Positions 47,566 through 56,882 of a DNA stretch of 64,000 nucleotides are shown here, piece after piece. The number at the start of each line of letters is the position of its first letter. Position 1 is the first letter of the stretch. The notes below the pieces were generated by a model. It was given only the letters and a program-made list of their open reading frames with translations, did no database searches and was not told the DNA's origin. Source of the stretch: JBDTCO01 sp039923495 (GTDB lineage Bacteria; Myxococcota_A; Polyangia; Palsa-1104); NCBI GenBank assembly GCA_039923495.1, contig JBDTCO010000146.1, positions 1 to 64,000 of the forward strand, given 5' to 3'. Both the position numbers and the translations under genes were made by a program.

Positions 47566-48993
47566 TCAGCCGCCGAACACGCGCTGCGCCAGCGCGCTGG
47601 TCAGCTGGTGGTTCGGATCGAGGCGTCGGCGAATCGCGGCGAACTCGGCGAGCTTCCGGGCACCAAAGGCGCGCTGCACATCGATGGGGCGGAGCACGGC
47701 GTCCTTCGCGAAGTAGAAGCGGCCGCCGGCGGCGATGACGCGCTCGGAGAGGCGCTCGGTGACCCTGGCGACCCGCTCGCGCCAGCGTGTCTGGCTCGTG
47801 TCGCGTATGGGAAAGTCCATGGCGAGGGACCAGCCGTCGAGCGCGTGCGTGAGCAGGTAGTCATCGGCGCGGTGACGCTTCATCACACCGAGGTAGCTCG
47901 TGAAGTCCTCTTCCTGACAGATGCGCAGCACGTCGCGCAGACTCGAGCGTGCGCCCTCGTCGGGGACGAAGACCTGGTACTGGATGAAACCACCGGGACC
48001 GTACGCCAGCCGCCAGTCGGGGACGTAGTCGAGCAGGAACGCGAACGCGACGTGCGACTGGAGGTAGGTGTCCCCATCGTCGATGCGTGCCTTCTGAAAC
48101 TTGGCCCAGTTCACGAGCTGCACGAACGGATCGCGCAGGAAGGGTCGCATGACCCGCCACAGGTGCTTCTTCGGCAGCCCGAACATCGACGACGGCAGGT
48201 CCTGCTTGTCGACGTCGAGCGAGCGAGAGGGATCGCGATCTTCGTCGCCGTGGAGATAGTGCGCGACGTGCAGCTGACCACGACCGAGGTCGTCGCCGGA
48301 CGCGAAGCAATCGAGCCAGCCGACGAGGTAGTCGGCATCGGGGAGGTGCTGCTCGAAGAGATCGAACATCTCGTCGAGCGAGCGGCCGGAGCGCGCACGC
48401 ACGCGCATGAGGCCGCTATCGACCTTCTTCGTACGCATCCGGATGCGCGTGATCACACCGAGCAGCCCGAGCCCACCGACAGCCGCGCGGAAGAGCTCGG
48501 TGTTCTCGGTGCGAGAGAGCGTGCGGAGCTCCCCGTCGGGCGAGAGCAGGTCGATGCTCTCGAGCTGGTCGCCGAACGCGCCGACCCGGAAGTTGTTCTT
48601 GCCGTGCACGTTCATCGAGACGCAGCCTGCGAGCGTGGGTCGCATCGTGCCGGGAACGACGCGGGGCCACCAGCCGTCGCCGAGGATGCGGCGCCACAGG
48701 CCCTCGATGGTGACGCCGGGCTGCGCGTCGACGATGCCGGTCACGGGATCCCACGCGTTGATGCGATCGAGCCCCGTCAGATCGACGACGACGCCGCCCT
48801 CGCCGATGGACGCGTCACCATAGCTGCGCCCCGAGCCGCGGAACGTGAGCGGCAGGCCGTCCCGCGCTGCGTGGGCGAAGACGGCGCGCAGCTCGTCGAC
48901 GTCGCGCGGCTTCACCGACCGCGACGCCACCTGCACCGCGCGACCGAACCCGTCGAGCACACGCCACGGTGCGCTGGTAGCCAGCGACGTCAT
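47566..48993 (-). CDS. DprE1-like FAD-binding oxidoreductase
   Basis: A 475-residue FAD-linked oxidase of the PCMH/BBE type. The FAD-binding motif FRGSGRSYGDASIGEGG and the later GVTIEGLWRRILGDGWW and PRVVPGTMRPTLAGCVSMNV resemble DprE1, which oxidises the C2 hydroxyl of decaprenylphosphoryl-ribose. It overlaps the SDR gene's stop (TGATG), exactly as DprE1 is paired with the DprE2 reductase in actinobacteria. In a Gram-negative myxobacterium the likely reaction is two-step epimerisation of a polyprenyl-phosphate pentose for a surface glycan, but the substrate is inferred. Confidence 0.82.
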   Translation of the reverse strand: MTSLATSAPWRVLDGFGRAVQVASRSVKPRDVDELRAVFAHAARDGLPLTFRGSGRSYGDASIGEGGVVVDLTGLDRINAWDPVTGIVDAQPGVTIEGLWRRILGDGWWPRVVPGTMRPTLAGCVSMNVHGKNNFRVGAFGDQLESIDLLSPDGELRTLSRTENTELFRAAVGGLGLLGVITRIRMRTKKVDSGLMRVRARSGRSLDEMFDLFEQHLPDADYLVGWLDCFASGDDLGRGQLHVAHYLHGDEDRDPSRSLDVDKQDLPSSMFGLPKKHLWRVMRPFLRDPFVQLVNWAKFQKARIDDGDTYLQSHVAFAFLLDYVPDWRLAYGPGGFIQYQVFVPDEGARSSLRDVLRICQEEDFTSYLGVMKRHRADDYLLTHALDGWSLAMDFPIRDTSQTRWRERVARVTERLSERVIAAGGRFYFAKDAVLRPIDVQRAFGARKLAEFAAIRRRLDPNHQLTSALAQRVFGG

Positions 48994-49715
48994 CAGAAGT
49001 TGAGCCGCCGGAAGATGAACGAGGGCAGCATGCGAACGACGAGCGCGATGATCGCCCAGATGCCGGGCACGAAGCCGCTCGCGGAGGTGCCACGTTTGAC
49101 GAGCGCGATGGACTCGTCGGCCGCGCGCTCCGGCGAGATCATGAGCGGGAGCTTCTGGCCACCGAGCATCGCCGTGTCGACGAAGCCGGGCTTGATGGTC
49201 ACCACGTTGACGCCGTAGCGCGAGCAGCGATTGCGCAGCGCCTCGAGGTACGTGGACAGCGCGGCCTTCGAGGTGCAGTAGCCCGGGTTGCCGCGACGGC
49301 CGCGCTCGCCGGCGATGCTGGAGATGCCGACGAGGTTGCCGGACTTCTGCGCCTCGAAGCGGGCGGCGGCGAGCCCGAGCCACGCCATCGCCCCGAGCAC
49401 GTTGACGGCCAGCATCTGCTGATCCTTCGCGAAGTCGTACTCGTGCTCCTCGAACGACGGCATGACACCGGCCGCGTACACGATGGTGTCGATGCCGCCG
49501 AGGTCCGCGACGATGCGCTCCCACAGCGGCGCGATCTCGGCCGCGTGCTCGACGTCGTGCGCGTACGTGCGCATCTTGCCGGCTGCGACCTCGTCGAGCT
49601 GTGCCTGACGACGACCGACGATGGCGACGTCGGCCCCCTCCGCGAGGAGCTGGCGCGCGATGGAAGCGCCGATGCCCGAAGAGGCACCGACGACGATCGC
49701 CTTCTTGATTTGCAC
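48993..49715 (-). CDS. DprE2-like short-chain dehydrogenase
   Basis: A 240-residue SDR with the nucleotide-binding GASSGIGASIA (11-21), the central NVLGAMAWLG and the catalytic Ser...YxxxK (GISSIAGERGRRG then YCTSKAALS). A C-terminal hydrophobic helix (IWAIIALVVRMLPSFIF) suggests membrane attachment, as in DprE2. It would reduce the keto intermediate made by the neighbouring oxidase. The start lies 4 bp after the stop of the SRPBCC gene. Confidence 0.82.
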   Translation of the reverse strand: MQIKKAIVVGASSGIGASIARQLLAEGADVAIVGRRQAQLDEVAAGKMRTYAHDVEHAAEIAPLWERIVADLGGIDTIVYAAGVMPSFEEHEYDFAKDQQMLAVNVLGAMAWLGLAAARFEAQKSGNLVGISSIAGERGRRGNPGYCTSKAALSTYLEALRNRCSRYGVNVVTIKPGFVDTAMLGGQKLPLMISPERAADESIALVKRGTSASGFVPGIWAIIALVVRMLPSFIFRRLNF

Positions 49716-49719
49716 GCTC

Positions 49720-50238
49720 TTACGTGCGCGACTTCAAGAACTGCGCGAAGGCCTGCGCCTCCTCGTCGAGCAGCTTCTTCGCCTCGCTGATGATGAGCGA
49801 CTCCGCGATGCCTGCGAGCGGCTTCAGCAGGAACGGCAGCCCGACGACCTTGAGGTCGCCGGAGAGGGTGCGCTCGGTGCGACCGCCGACATCGCGAAAC
49901 GTGATCGTCCCGCTGTTGTCGAGGTGCTTGTTCACGCGCGCGTCGGTGGCGACGTTCTTGAACGTGAGGCGCTTGGCGGCGCGGTCGAGCACCGACTCCT
50001 GCACGAAGGCGAGGATCTCGGGCGGGACGGCCTTCGGGCCGATCTTCTTGATGATCGGCACCGGGACGACGCGGATCTTCCACTCGAGGCGATCGCCGTC
50101 TTCCTTGCGGTCGACGGGCTTCATGTCGCTGACGGACTTCATGTTGGCCTTCATGAAGTCGGGAAAGCCGGGGTCGGCCATGCCCGCGATGACCTGGTCG
50201 ATCGACGCGTCGAAGGTGTGCTTGAGCTCGAATTTCAT
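49720..50238 (-). CDS. SRPBCC-fold protein (DUF2505-like)
   Basis: A 172-residue protein with the beta/alpha lipid- or ligand-binding START-like fold: FELKHTFDASIDQVIAGMAD opening, repeated strands and a C-terminal amphipathic helix (EAKKLLDEEAQAFAQFLKSR). DUF2505-type proteins are uncharacterised. Encoded immediately upstream of the DprE1/DprE2-like pair, so it could handle the hydrophobic polyprenyl substrate; this is inference. ATG 50238 was chosen over 50277 because the fold starts there. Confidence 0.7.
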   Translation of the reverse strand: MKFELKHTFDASIDQVIAGMADPGFPDFMKANMKSVSDMKPVDRKEDGDRLEWKIRVVPVPIIKKIGPKAVPPEILAFVQESVLDRAAKRLTFKNVATDARVNKHLDNSGTITFRDVGGRTERTLSGDLKVVGLPFLLKPLAGIAESLIISEAKKLLDEEAQAFAQFLKSRT

Positions 50239-50281
50239 GGCGCAGAAGATACCCGCCCCGGCGTCGCGCGCAAACACTCCG

Positions 50282-50503
50282 TCAGAGCGACCTGTGTGAC
50301 TTCACCTGGAGCGTCGGGGTACCGAAGCCGATCCCGAAGCCGCCCTCCTCGACGGTGCCCTCGACCTCGACCTTGTGGCCCTTCTTGTGGAGCGCGGCAT
50401 CACCACCCTCGAGGCGGTAGCTCTTGCCGTCGTCTCCTTCGAGGGTCCAGTAGCCGCCCTCGAGGTCGGAGTGCTCGACGGTGCCCTTGATCTTCTTGGC
50501 CAT
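50282..50503 (-). CDS. Small Lys/Glu/Gly-rich protein of unknown function
   Basis: A 73-residue protein (MAKKIKGTVEHSDLEGGYWT) with alternating strands resembling a small beta-barrel, possibly OB-like (GDDGKSYRLEGGDAALHKKG). No signal or membrane segment. Similar short proteins in proteobacteria have no known function. It follows the methyltransferase gene by 25 bp. Confidence 0.65.
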   Translation of the reverse strand: MAKKIKGTVEHSDLEGGYWTLEGDDGKSYRLEGGDAALHKKGHKVEVEGTVEEGGFGIGFGTPTLQVKSHRSL

Positions 50504-50528
50504 GGTTGGGTCCTTTCCGTACTCGAAG

Positions 50529-51326
50529 TTACGTGGAGCGCGAGGCAGCGAACAGGGTGCGCTTGAAGCCGAAGAACAGCGGCGCGTCGGGGAGCGCCTC
50601 GTGGAGCGCGACGCGGAAGCGCTCGAGAAAGGGTGCGCGCTCGTGCGGCAGCAGGCGCTCGACGTAGGGGATCGCGGCGGTCCCCTTGAGCCACTCCGCG
50701 GCCGCGTCCGAATCGGGCAGCACGTGCGGGTAGACCTTCTCGTACGCGACGATGGAGGAGCCACCGCTGCTCCACAACAGGCGGGCGTAGTCGCGTACGG
50801 GCAGCGTCGGACGATCGGCCACGCGACCTTGCAGCGTCTGGCGGAACAGCGCCTCATCGGCGACCGCCACGAGCGTGCGGTGCGCGACGCTGTCGTGGTT
50901 CGACGGGAGCTGCACCACGATGCGGCCGCCCGGTGCAACGCACGCGAACAGCCTCGGCACGAGCCTCGTGTGCTCCGGCACCCACTGCAGCGCCGCGTGC
51001 GAGAAGACGAGGTCCCAGGCCGGCGGCTCGTCGCCGTGATCGTCGAGATGGACCTGATCCAGCGCCTCGATGGCCGCCTTCACGAAGCGCAGCCGCGGAC
51101 GTTCGAGCTTCTTCGCGCGCTCGAGCATCTCCACGGACGTGTCGATGCCGATGACGCTCGCCGTCGGATACGCGTCCGCGAGCCGCGCCGTCAGCGCGCC
51201 CGTCCCACAGCCGAGATCGATGATGCGAGCGCCGTTGCGGAGCGGGCCCACGAGCGCGAGCGCGTCCTCGAACGGGAGCTCGCGCTCACGCAAGAAGCGC
51301 TCGTACTGCGCGGGATCCCAGGGCAC
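50529..51326 (-). CDS. tam: Trans-aconitate methyltransferase-like protein
   Basis: A 265-residue class I SAM-dependent methyltransferase. Motif I is IIDLGCGTGALTARLADAYP, followed by an acidic residue in IGIDTSVEMLERAK. The N-terminus MPWDPAQYERFLRERELPF is characteristic of Tam, which methylates trans-aconitate to relieve aconitase inhibition. ATG 51326 fits that start. The gap 51327-51434 upstream contains no gene. Confidence 0.85.
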   Translation of the reverse strand: MPWDPAQYERFLRERELPFEDALALVGPLRNGARIIDLGCGTGALTARLADAYPTASVIGIDTSVEMLERAKKLERPRLRFVKAAIEALDQVHLDDHGDEPPAWDLVFSHAALQWVPEHTRLVPRLFACVAPGGRIVVQLPSNHDSVAHRTLVAVADEALFRQTLQGRVADRPTLPVRDYARLLWSSGGSSIVAYEKVYPHVLPDSDAAAEWLKGTAAIPYVERLLPHERAPFLERFRVALHEALPDAPLFFGFKRTLFAASRST

Positions 51327-51434
51327 GAAAGGAGTGTAGCGCGGGATCGCGCCATGCGACCGCGGACCCTGATTGCAGTCGGTGTCGCAGCCGGCGCTCG
51401 ACGTGGTCCCTCCGCCGACGGAGGCGAACAGGGT

Positions 51435-53636
51435 TCAGTACTCGATGCCGTCGTCCTTGACCCAGTCGGCGTCGACCTTCAGCGACGGCAGGTAGTCCTT
51501 GTGATCGTAGAGCCACACGTAGCGCGTGTAGATGGCGAGCGCCTTCTTCATGTACTCGCGGGTCTGCGTGTAGGGGCAGAGCTCGATGAACTCGTCGAGG
51601 GGGCGATCGCCATACTTCGAGAGCCACTTCTCCATCGCCTTCGGGCCCGCGTTGTAGCTGCCGGCGCCGATGGCGAGCTGGCCCTTGAACTTCTGAAGCA
51701 GGTGGCCGATGTACCAGGCGCCGAAGCGAATGTTGCCCTCGGGATCGTAGAGGACGTCGTCGGTGTACGGCAGGCCCACGTGCTCGGCGACCTTCTTGCT
51801 GGTCGGCGGGATCATCTGCAGGAGGCCGATGGCGTCCGCGTACGAGACGTCGTGCGGGTTGTACGCCGACTCCTTCTGCATGATCGTGTAGAGGTACTCG
51901 GGCGGGTTCTTCCCCGACGGGCTGTACTTCTCGACGAAGGCCCGATACGCACGCGGGTACACGAGCTCCCACCAGCTGCGCGCCGCCTCCACGACGTACG
52001 GATCGAGCGCGAGCGCGTGGCCCGCGTGCGCCTCCGCGAGCCGGTGGATGCGATAGAAGTCCTGACCGCGCAGGTAGCGATCGAACAGCACCGGCAGCGC
52101 GCGCGCCGCGGTGTAGCGACGAACGAGATCGTTCTCGACCTTCTGCAGCTCGAACGACGCCTCGACGGGGAGGCCCGCGGCGAGCAGCTCGTCGACTCGC
52201 GCGACCGCCGGATCGCGCACCACCTGGCGGTCGGGATCGTGGCTCAGCTCGGGCAGCGACTCGGTCGAGACCTCGCCGGTGCGGCCGAAGACGTCGACGG
52301 GCTGGCTCTTTTCCGCGAGGCGCAGGCGCGACAGGAGCGCGTAGTGCGTGAACGGCCGCTCGCGCGCGAGCTTGTGCCACGCGTCGAGCGCTTCCTTCGT
52401 GCGACCGAGCCTGTCGAGCGCGAGCGCACGGAAGTACCCGCCCTTCCCTGCCGAGAGATCACCGCGGCCCTCCGAGAGCGTCGTGAAGTCGGCGAGCGCG
52501 CCGGTGACGTCGCCGTCGAGCCAGCGCGAGAAGCCGAGGTACCAGCGCGCGTCATCGGCGAACGTCGTCTGGCCGTAGCGCCTCAGCGTGTCCTCGAGCG
52601 CGGAGATCGCGTCCTTGTAGTGACCGCGGTTGAACTCGAGCCAGCCGGCGAGGAACGACGCCTCCGACGCGTTCTTGCAGCGCGGGAACTTCGCGACCAG
52701 CTCGCGGTAGCCCACGATCGCCTCGGCGTCGTGATCGGCACGGCTCAGCGCGCGTGAGCCGTGGAACAGCGCCTCCGCCTTCTGCTCGTCGGTGGGCAGG
52801 CGCATCCACAGGCCGAGCAGCTTCTGCGCGGCGACATCGTACTCGCGCCGCATGTGGAACAGCGTGGTCGCGTACCAGTAGTCGGCGTCGTCGCGCTGCG
52901 CCTGCGGGAGCTCTGCGGGCAGGAGCTTCAGCTCCTCGAGCGCCTGCTGCCAGCCGCGGTTGTTGCTCATGATCTTCGCGCGGTGGATGCGCTCGGGCAC
53001 GGTGATCGTGGTCGCAGGATCGAGCGCGCCCATGCGATCGAGCGCCACCTGCGCGAGCGGATGCAGTGGGTGCTCGAGGTACACCTTGCGGAACAGCAGC
53101 GCTGCCTTCGCCTTGCCCGGCTCGAGCTCCGCTATGTGGAAGCGACACGCCGCCAGGTCGATCTCGGGCACGGGGCGCGTGATGACCGTCTCGTACAGCT
53201 TGCGCGCCACGTCGGCGCGACCGAGCAGCCGCGCCGCGTCCGCCTCGCGCCCGATGGCCGCGGGCGCGAAGCGACTCTTCATGTGCGACAGCTTCTCGAA
53301 GTGCACGAGCGCCGCCTCGGGCTGGCCGTCGAGCAGCTCGGCCTGCGCGAGTCCCCACAGCGCGTAGTCGGGGTTGCGCAGCTTGCCCGCCACCTCGACG
53401 AGCGGCCGCAGCTCGCGCTCCGCAGCGACGAGGTCGCCGGACCAGAGGAGACGAATACCGCGCCCCAGGCTCTCGGCCTCCGGCGTCACGCTGCCTTGCG
53501 GTGGCGCGGGCAGCCTGGGCGCGGACGGCGGCCCCTTCACGACGGGCGTGCGCTTGCTCGACCCCGGCCTGAGCGGCACGGCGCCCGCACCGACGGCGAA
53601 CAATAAAGAGAGCGAGACGAGCGCACGACTGGGCAT
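51435..53636 (-). CDS. Soluble lytic murein transglycosylase (SLT domain)
   Basis: A 733-residue exported enzyme that cleaves the MurNAc-GlcNAc bond of peptidoglycan with 1,6-anhydro product. A signal peptide leads into a Pro-rich segment and a long helical superhelix (about 70-560) of TPR-like repeats, resembling E. coli Slt70. The C-terminal SLT domain has catalytic E589 in MQKESAYNP, GLLQMIP and the AGSYNAGPKAM motif. Its complement of motifs looks active. It faces the acyl-CoA dehydrogenase gene divergently across 89 bp. Confidence 0.93.
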   Translation of the reverse strand: MPSRALVSLSLLFAVGAGAVPLRPGSSKRTPVVKGPPSAPRLPAPPQGSVTPEAESLGRGIRLLWSGDLVAAERELRPLVEVAGKLRNPDYALWGLAQAELLDGQPEAALVHFEKLSHMKSRFAPAAIGREADAARLLGRADVARKLYETVITRPVPEIDLAACRFHIAELEPGKAKAALLFRKVYLEHPLHPLAQVALDRMGALDPATTITVPERIHRAKIMSNNRGWQQALEELKLLPAELPQAQRDDADYWYATTLFHMRREYDVAAQKLLGLWMRLPTDEQKAEALFHGSRALSRADHDAEAIVGYRELVAKFPRCKNASEASFLAGWLEFNRGHYKDAISALEDTLRRYGQTTFADDARWYLGFSRWLDGDVTGALADFTTLSEGRGDLSAGKGGYFRALALDRLGRTKEALDAWHKLARERPFTHYALLSRLRLAEKSQPVDVFGRTGEVSTESLPELSHDPDRQVVRDPAVARVDELLAAGLPVEASFELQKVENDLVRRYTAARALPVLFDRYLRGQDFYRIHRLAEAHAGHALALDPYVVEAARSWWELVYPRAYRAFVEKYSPSGKNPPEYLYTIMQKESAYNPHDVSYADAIGLLQMIPPTSKKVAEHVGLPYTDDVLYDPEGNIRFGAWYIGHLLQKFKGQLAIGAGSYNAGPKAMEKWLSKYGDRPLDEFIELCPYTQTREYMKKALAIYTRYVWLYDHKDYLPSLKVDADWVKDDGIEY

Positions 53637-53725
53637 CGACGGCGAGCCTAGCCCCGCGAGATCGCCACCTCTAGTTTTCGGCGCCTGCTCGACGTTGCGT
53701 TTTCGCTCGTGGTAGACCGACGACC

Positions 53726-54892
53726 ATGCCCTTCTCCGGTGTCGACTACTACGCGCTCGATGACCTTCTCACCGAGGACGAGCGCATCGTCCGGGACACC
53801 ATGCGGCGCTTCGTCGATGAGGAGGTGCTGCCCGGCATCGGCATGCACTTCCGCAACGGCACGTTCCCGATGACGCTGCCGAAGCGCCTCGGCGAGATGG
53901 GCGCGCTCGGCGCGTCGATCGAAGGCTACGGCTGCGCGGGCCTCGGCCCCGTCGCCTACGGCCTCATCATGCAGGAGCTCGAGCGCGCAGACTCGGGCGT
54001 GCGTAGCTTCGCGTCGGTGCAGGGCTCGCTCGTCATGCACCCGATCGCCACCTTCGGCTCCGAGGCGCAGAAGCAGAAGTGGCTCCCGCGGATGGCGCGC
54101 GGCGAGGCGATCGGCTGCTTCGGCCTCACCGAGCCCGACTTCGGCTCGAACCCGGCCGGCATGCGCGCGACTGCCAAGAAGGTCGGCGACAAATGGGTGA
54201 TCAACGGCGATAAGCGCTGGATCACCTCGGGCGGGCTCGCCGATGTCGCCTTGTGCTGGGCCCGCACCCCCGACGGCGTGCGTGGCTTCCTCGTCGAGCG
54301 CGGCACGCCAGGCTTCTCGACGCGCGACATCGACGGCAAGTTCTCGCTGCGCGCGTCGGTCACGTCCGAGCTCGTGTTCGAGGACTGCGCGGTCGGCAAC
54401 GACGCGATGCTGCCCGGCGCCATCGGCATCAAGGCGCCGCTCGAGTGCCTGGCGAGCGCGCGCTTCGGCATCTCGTTCGGCGTCATCGGCGCGGCGATGG
54501 CCTGCTACGACGAGGCGCTGCGCTACACGAAGGACCGCACGCAGTTCGGCGACAAGCCGCTCGCCGGTCACCAGCTCGTGCAGCTCAAGCTCGTCGACAT
54601 GCTGACCGAGATCACGAAGGCCCAGCTCCTCATCCTGCGGCTCGGTCGACTGAAGGAGCAGAAGCGCGCCACCGTCGCGCAGATCTCGATGGCCAAGCGC
54701 AACAACGTGAAGATGGCGCTCACCATCGCCCGCAACGCTCGCGATCTGCTCGGCGCGAACGGCATCACCGACGAGTACCAGTGCGGCCGCCACATGTGCA
54801 ACCTCGAGTCGGTCTTCACCTACGAGGGCACCGACCACATCCACACGCTCATCATCGGGCAGGACATCACGGGTCTCGCGGCGTTCACGTAG
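53726..54892 (+). CDS. Acyl-CoA dehydrogenase, glutaryl-CoA dehydrogenase-like
   Basis: A 388-residue flavoenzyme that oxidises acyl-CoA and passes electrons to ETF. Markers are GCFGLTEPDFGSNPAGM (CoA/FAD binding), GDKRWITSGGLADVALCWAR, RTQFGDKPLAGHQLVQLKL and the catalytic Glu in YEGTDHIHTLIIG. The SVQGSLVMHPI and TEPDFGSNP segments and the YEGT motif fit glutaryl-CoA dehydrogenase, which also decarboxylates; acyl substrate is inferred. Full length. The bufferin-like operon starts 86 bp downstream and is not necessarily cotranscribed. Confidence 0.92.
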   Translation: MPFSGVDYYALDDLLTEDERIVRDTMRRFVDEEVLPGIGMHFRNGTFPMTLPKRLGEMGALGASIEGYGCAGLGPVAYGLIMQELERADSGVRSFASVQGSLVMHPIATFGSEAQKQKWLPRMARGEAIGCFGLTEPDFGSNPAGMRATAKKVGDKWVINGDKRWITSGGLADVALCWARTPDGVRGFLVERGTPGFSTRDIDGKFSLRASVTSELVFEDCAVGNDAMLPGAIGIKAPLECLASARFGISFGVIGAAMACYDEALRYTKDRTQFGDKPLAGHQLVQLKLVDMLTEITKAQLLILRLGRLKEQKRATVAQISMAKRNNVKMALTIARNARDLLGANGITDEYQCGRHMCNLESVFTYEGTDHIHTLIIGQDITGLAAFT

Positions 54893-54978
54893 CCGATCTT
54901 TTTTCGTTACCAAGCGGAGCGACGTCCGTATGGGATGTGCGCGCTCGACGCGCCCCCGAAACACACAGGAGTTTTCCC

Positions 54979-55239
54979 ATGACCATCAAAGGTGCATTCG
55001 TCGTCGCTTCCGTCGCTGGCCTCTTCGCTTCCATGGCACCGCTCACCGCCTCTGCCGACAAGACGGGCGCCGAGGTGAAGTGCGACGGCGTCAACGCGTG
55101 CAAGGGAAAGAGCGGCTGCAAGAGCGCGAAGAACGACTGCGCGGGCAAGAACGGCTGCAAGGGTCAGGGCTTCATGAAGACGACCGCGAAGGACTGCAAG
55201 GCCAAGGGCGGCACCGTCGACACGGCCATGGCGAAGTAG
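54979..55239 (+). CDS. bufA: Bufferin-type Cys-rich exported precursor peptide
   Basis: An 86-residue peptide with a signal sequence (hydrophobic VVASVAGLFASMAPLTASA, cleavage near residue 26) and a mature part of about 60 residues holding six Cys (35, 41, 47, 54, 60, 73) in repeated CKG, NxC and GxC settings. This is the shape of bufferin-type metallophores, Cys-rich peptides exported to the periplasm after oxidation of thiols by an MNIO enzyme, which sequester copper. Only CX5C-like spacing separates the first three Cys. AGGAG lies seven bases before the ATG. The MNIO gene starts three bases after this stop. Family assignment (bufferin subtype) needs a profile search. Confidence 0.82.
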   Translation: MTIKGAFVVASVAGLFASMAPLTASADKTGAEVKCDGVNACKGKSGCKSAKNDCAGKNGCKGQGFMKTTAKDCKAKGGTVDTAMAK

Positions 55240-55242
55240 CAC

Positions 55243-56091
55243 ATGTCGCACCTCGGCCACGGCATCGGCCTCCGGCGGGAGCACTACAGCGCGTTCGTCT
55301 CCGACGACGCGCCTGCGCCCGCGGAGGTCGACTGGCTCGAGGTCATCACCGAGAACTTCCTCGTGCCCGGCGGCAATCCGCGCCGGGTGCTGCGGAAGGT
55401 CCGTGAGCGCTGGCCCGTCGTGATGCACGGGGTCAGCCTCTCCATCGGCTCCACCGATCCGCTCGATCTCGACTACCTCGACTCCGTGCGCGCGCTCGCC
55501 ACCGAGATCGAGCCCGCCTGGGTCTCCGACCACGTGTGCTGGGGTGTCGTCGATGGTCGCAACGCCCACGATCTCCTGCCGCTACCCTACAACGAGGACT
55601 CGCTCACGCACGTCGTCGCGCGCGTTGCGGCCGTGCAGGAGCGGCTGGGCAGACAGCTCGTGCTCGAGAACGTGTCGAGCTACGTCGAGTTCGCGTCCTC
55701 CGATCTCACAGAGGCGCAGTTCCTCTCCGAGCTCGCGACGCGCGCCGACTGCCGCCTCCTCGTCGACGTGAACAACATCTTCGTCAGCGCCCACAACCAC
55801 GGCTGGAACGCGCACGACTACCTCCGCGCGTTGCCGCGGGATCGCGTCGCGCAGTACCACCTCGCCGGTCCGAGCGCGCACGAGGGGCTCTGGCTCGACA
55901 CGCACGATCATCCCGTGCTCGACGAGGTGTGGTCGCTCTACGAGACCGCGCTCGAGCTGCTCGGTCCGCACCCGACGCTCGTCGAGTGGGACGCGAGCAT
56001 CCCGCCACTGGGGCGCGTCATCGAGGAGTCGACGCACGCGCGTCGCGTCGAGGCCGCCTTCCTGGCGCGTGCCCACGTGAGCGCCAGATGA
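55243..56091 (+). CDS. bufB: MNIO-family peptide-modifying oxidase (DUF692/UPF0276)
   Basis: A 282-residue TIM-barrel protein of the MNIO family (multinuclear nonheme iron-dependent oxidases, including MbnB). Candidate metal ligands: H62 (VMHGVSLSIG), D96-H97 (SDHVCW), E142 (LENVSSYVEF), D175 and N177/178 (LVDVNNIF), H206 (YHLAG), D222/H223 (THDHP), E248 (LVEWD). These match the set known for the family. In bufferin and methanobactin pathways such enzymes modify Cys in the precursor. It is three bases from bufA and its stop overlaps the next start (ATGA). Confidence 0.9.
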   Translation: MSHLGHGIGLRREHYSAFVSDDAPAPAEVDWLEVITENFLVPGGNPRRVLRKVRERWPVVMHGVSLSIGSTDPLDLDYLDSVRALATEIEPAWVSDHVCWGVVDGRNAHDLLPLPYNEDSLTHVVARVAAVQERLGRQLVLENVSSYVEFASSDLTEAQFLSELATRADCRLLVDVNNIFVSAHNHGWNAHDYLRALPRDRVAQYHLAGPSAHEGLWLDTHDHPVLDEVWSLYETALELLGPHPTLVEWDASIPPLGRVIEESTHARRVEAAFLARAHVSAR

Positions 56092-56843
56092 GCGACCGCG
56101 TCCGCAAGCTGCAGCGCGAGCTCTCCGGCGTGATGCTCGACTCGCACGATCCGACCACGCTGCTGTCGCAGGTGCGCGGCGATGCGCGCGCGTCCGCCGA
56201 GGCGCGCATTGGCATCTACGCCAGCATGTACGTCGCGCGGCTCGTGGAGGTGCTCGGCGAGGTGTACCCGCTCACGGCGCGCTGGCTCGGCGACGAGGTC
56301 GACGACGTCTTCACCGAGTACGTGCGCACACACCCGAGCCGCAGCCCGTCGCTGCGCGCGTACGGCGATCGACTCGCCGACTTCCTCGAGCCCCGCGGTG
56401 CGGTCGCGAGCCTCGCGCGGCTCGAGTGGGAGCGCTACGACGTGTTCGATGCGGCGGACGACGCGCTGCTGACGCGCGACCGCCTCGCGTCGCTGCCGCC
56501 CGATGCGTACGCGACGCTCGAGCTGCGCGCGATCCGCGCGAGCGTGCTCTACACGTGCGACCACGATGCCGCCGCGTTGTTCGCGGCCGAGGCCGCGGTG
56601 GATGCCGAGGCCACGCCCACGACGCTGCTCGTGTGGCGCGATCCACCGCAGGTGTTCCACCGCGTCGTCGGGGCGAAGGAGGCCGAGCTGCTCCAGATGG
56701 TGCAGCGCGGAACCACGCTCGGTCTCCTGTGCGACGCGCTCGCGACCGACGAGCCCGACGAGAACACGGCGCAGGAAGCCTTCGCGTTCGTCGGTCGCTG
56801 GCTCGCCGACCACCTGCTCGTCGATTCGCTGCCGACCGACTGA
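56088..56843 (+). CDS. bufC: MNIO partner protein (DUF2063, MbnC/BufC-like)
   Basis: A 251-residue protein whose N-terminus (LQRELSGVMLDSH, ARIGIYASMYVARLVEVLGE) and LARLEWERYDVFDAADD segment match the DUF2063 family, which pairs with DUF692 oxidases and probably recognises the precursor peptide. No signal or membrane segment, so it acts in the cytoplasm with BufB before export. The ATG overlaps the bufB stop. It precedes a DoxX gene by 39 bp. Confidence 0.85.
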   Translation: MSDRVRKLQRELSGVMLDSHDPTTLLSQVRGDARASAEARIGIYASMYVARLVEVLGEVYPLTARWLGDEVDDVFTEYVRTHPSRSPSLRAYGDRLADFLEPRGAVASLARLEWERYDVFDAADDALLTRDRLASLPPDAYATLELRAIRASVLYTCDHDAAALFAAEAAVDAEATPTTLLVWRDPPQVFHRVVGAKEAELLQMVQRGTTLGLLCDALATDEPDENTAQEAFAFVGRWLADHLLVDSLPTD

Positions 56844-56882
56844 ACGAGCGAAACCAAGCGCGCCGGGCCGCGTATCTCCGCC

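Noticed and set aside
54253..54978. Upstream frame continuous with the bufferin-type peptide
   Set aside because: It is a shifted frame inside the acyl-CoA dehydrogenase gene; the peptide has its own ribosome-binding site and signal sequence at 54979.
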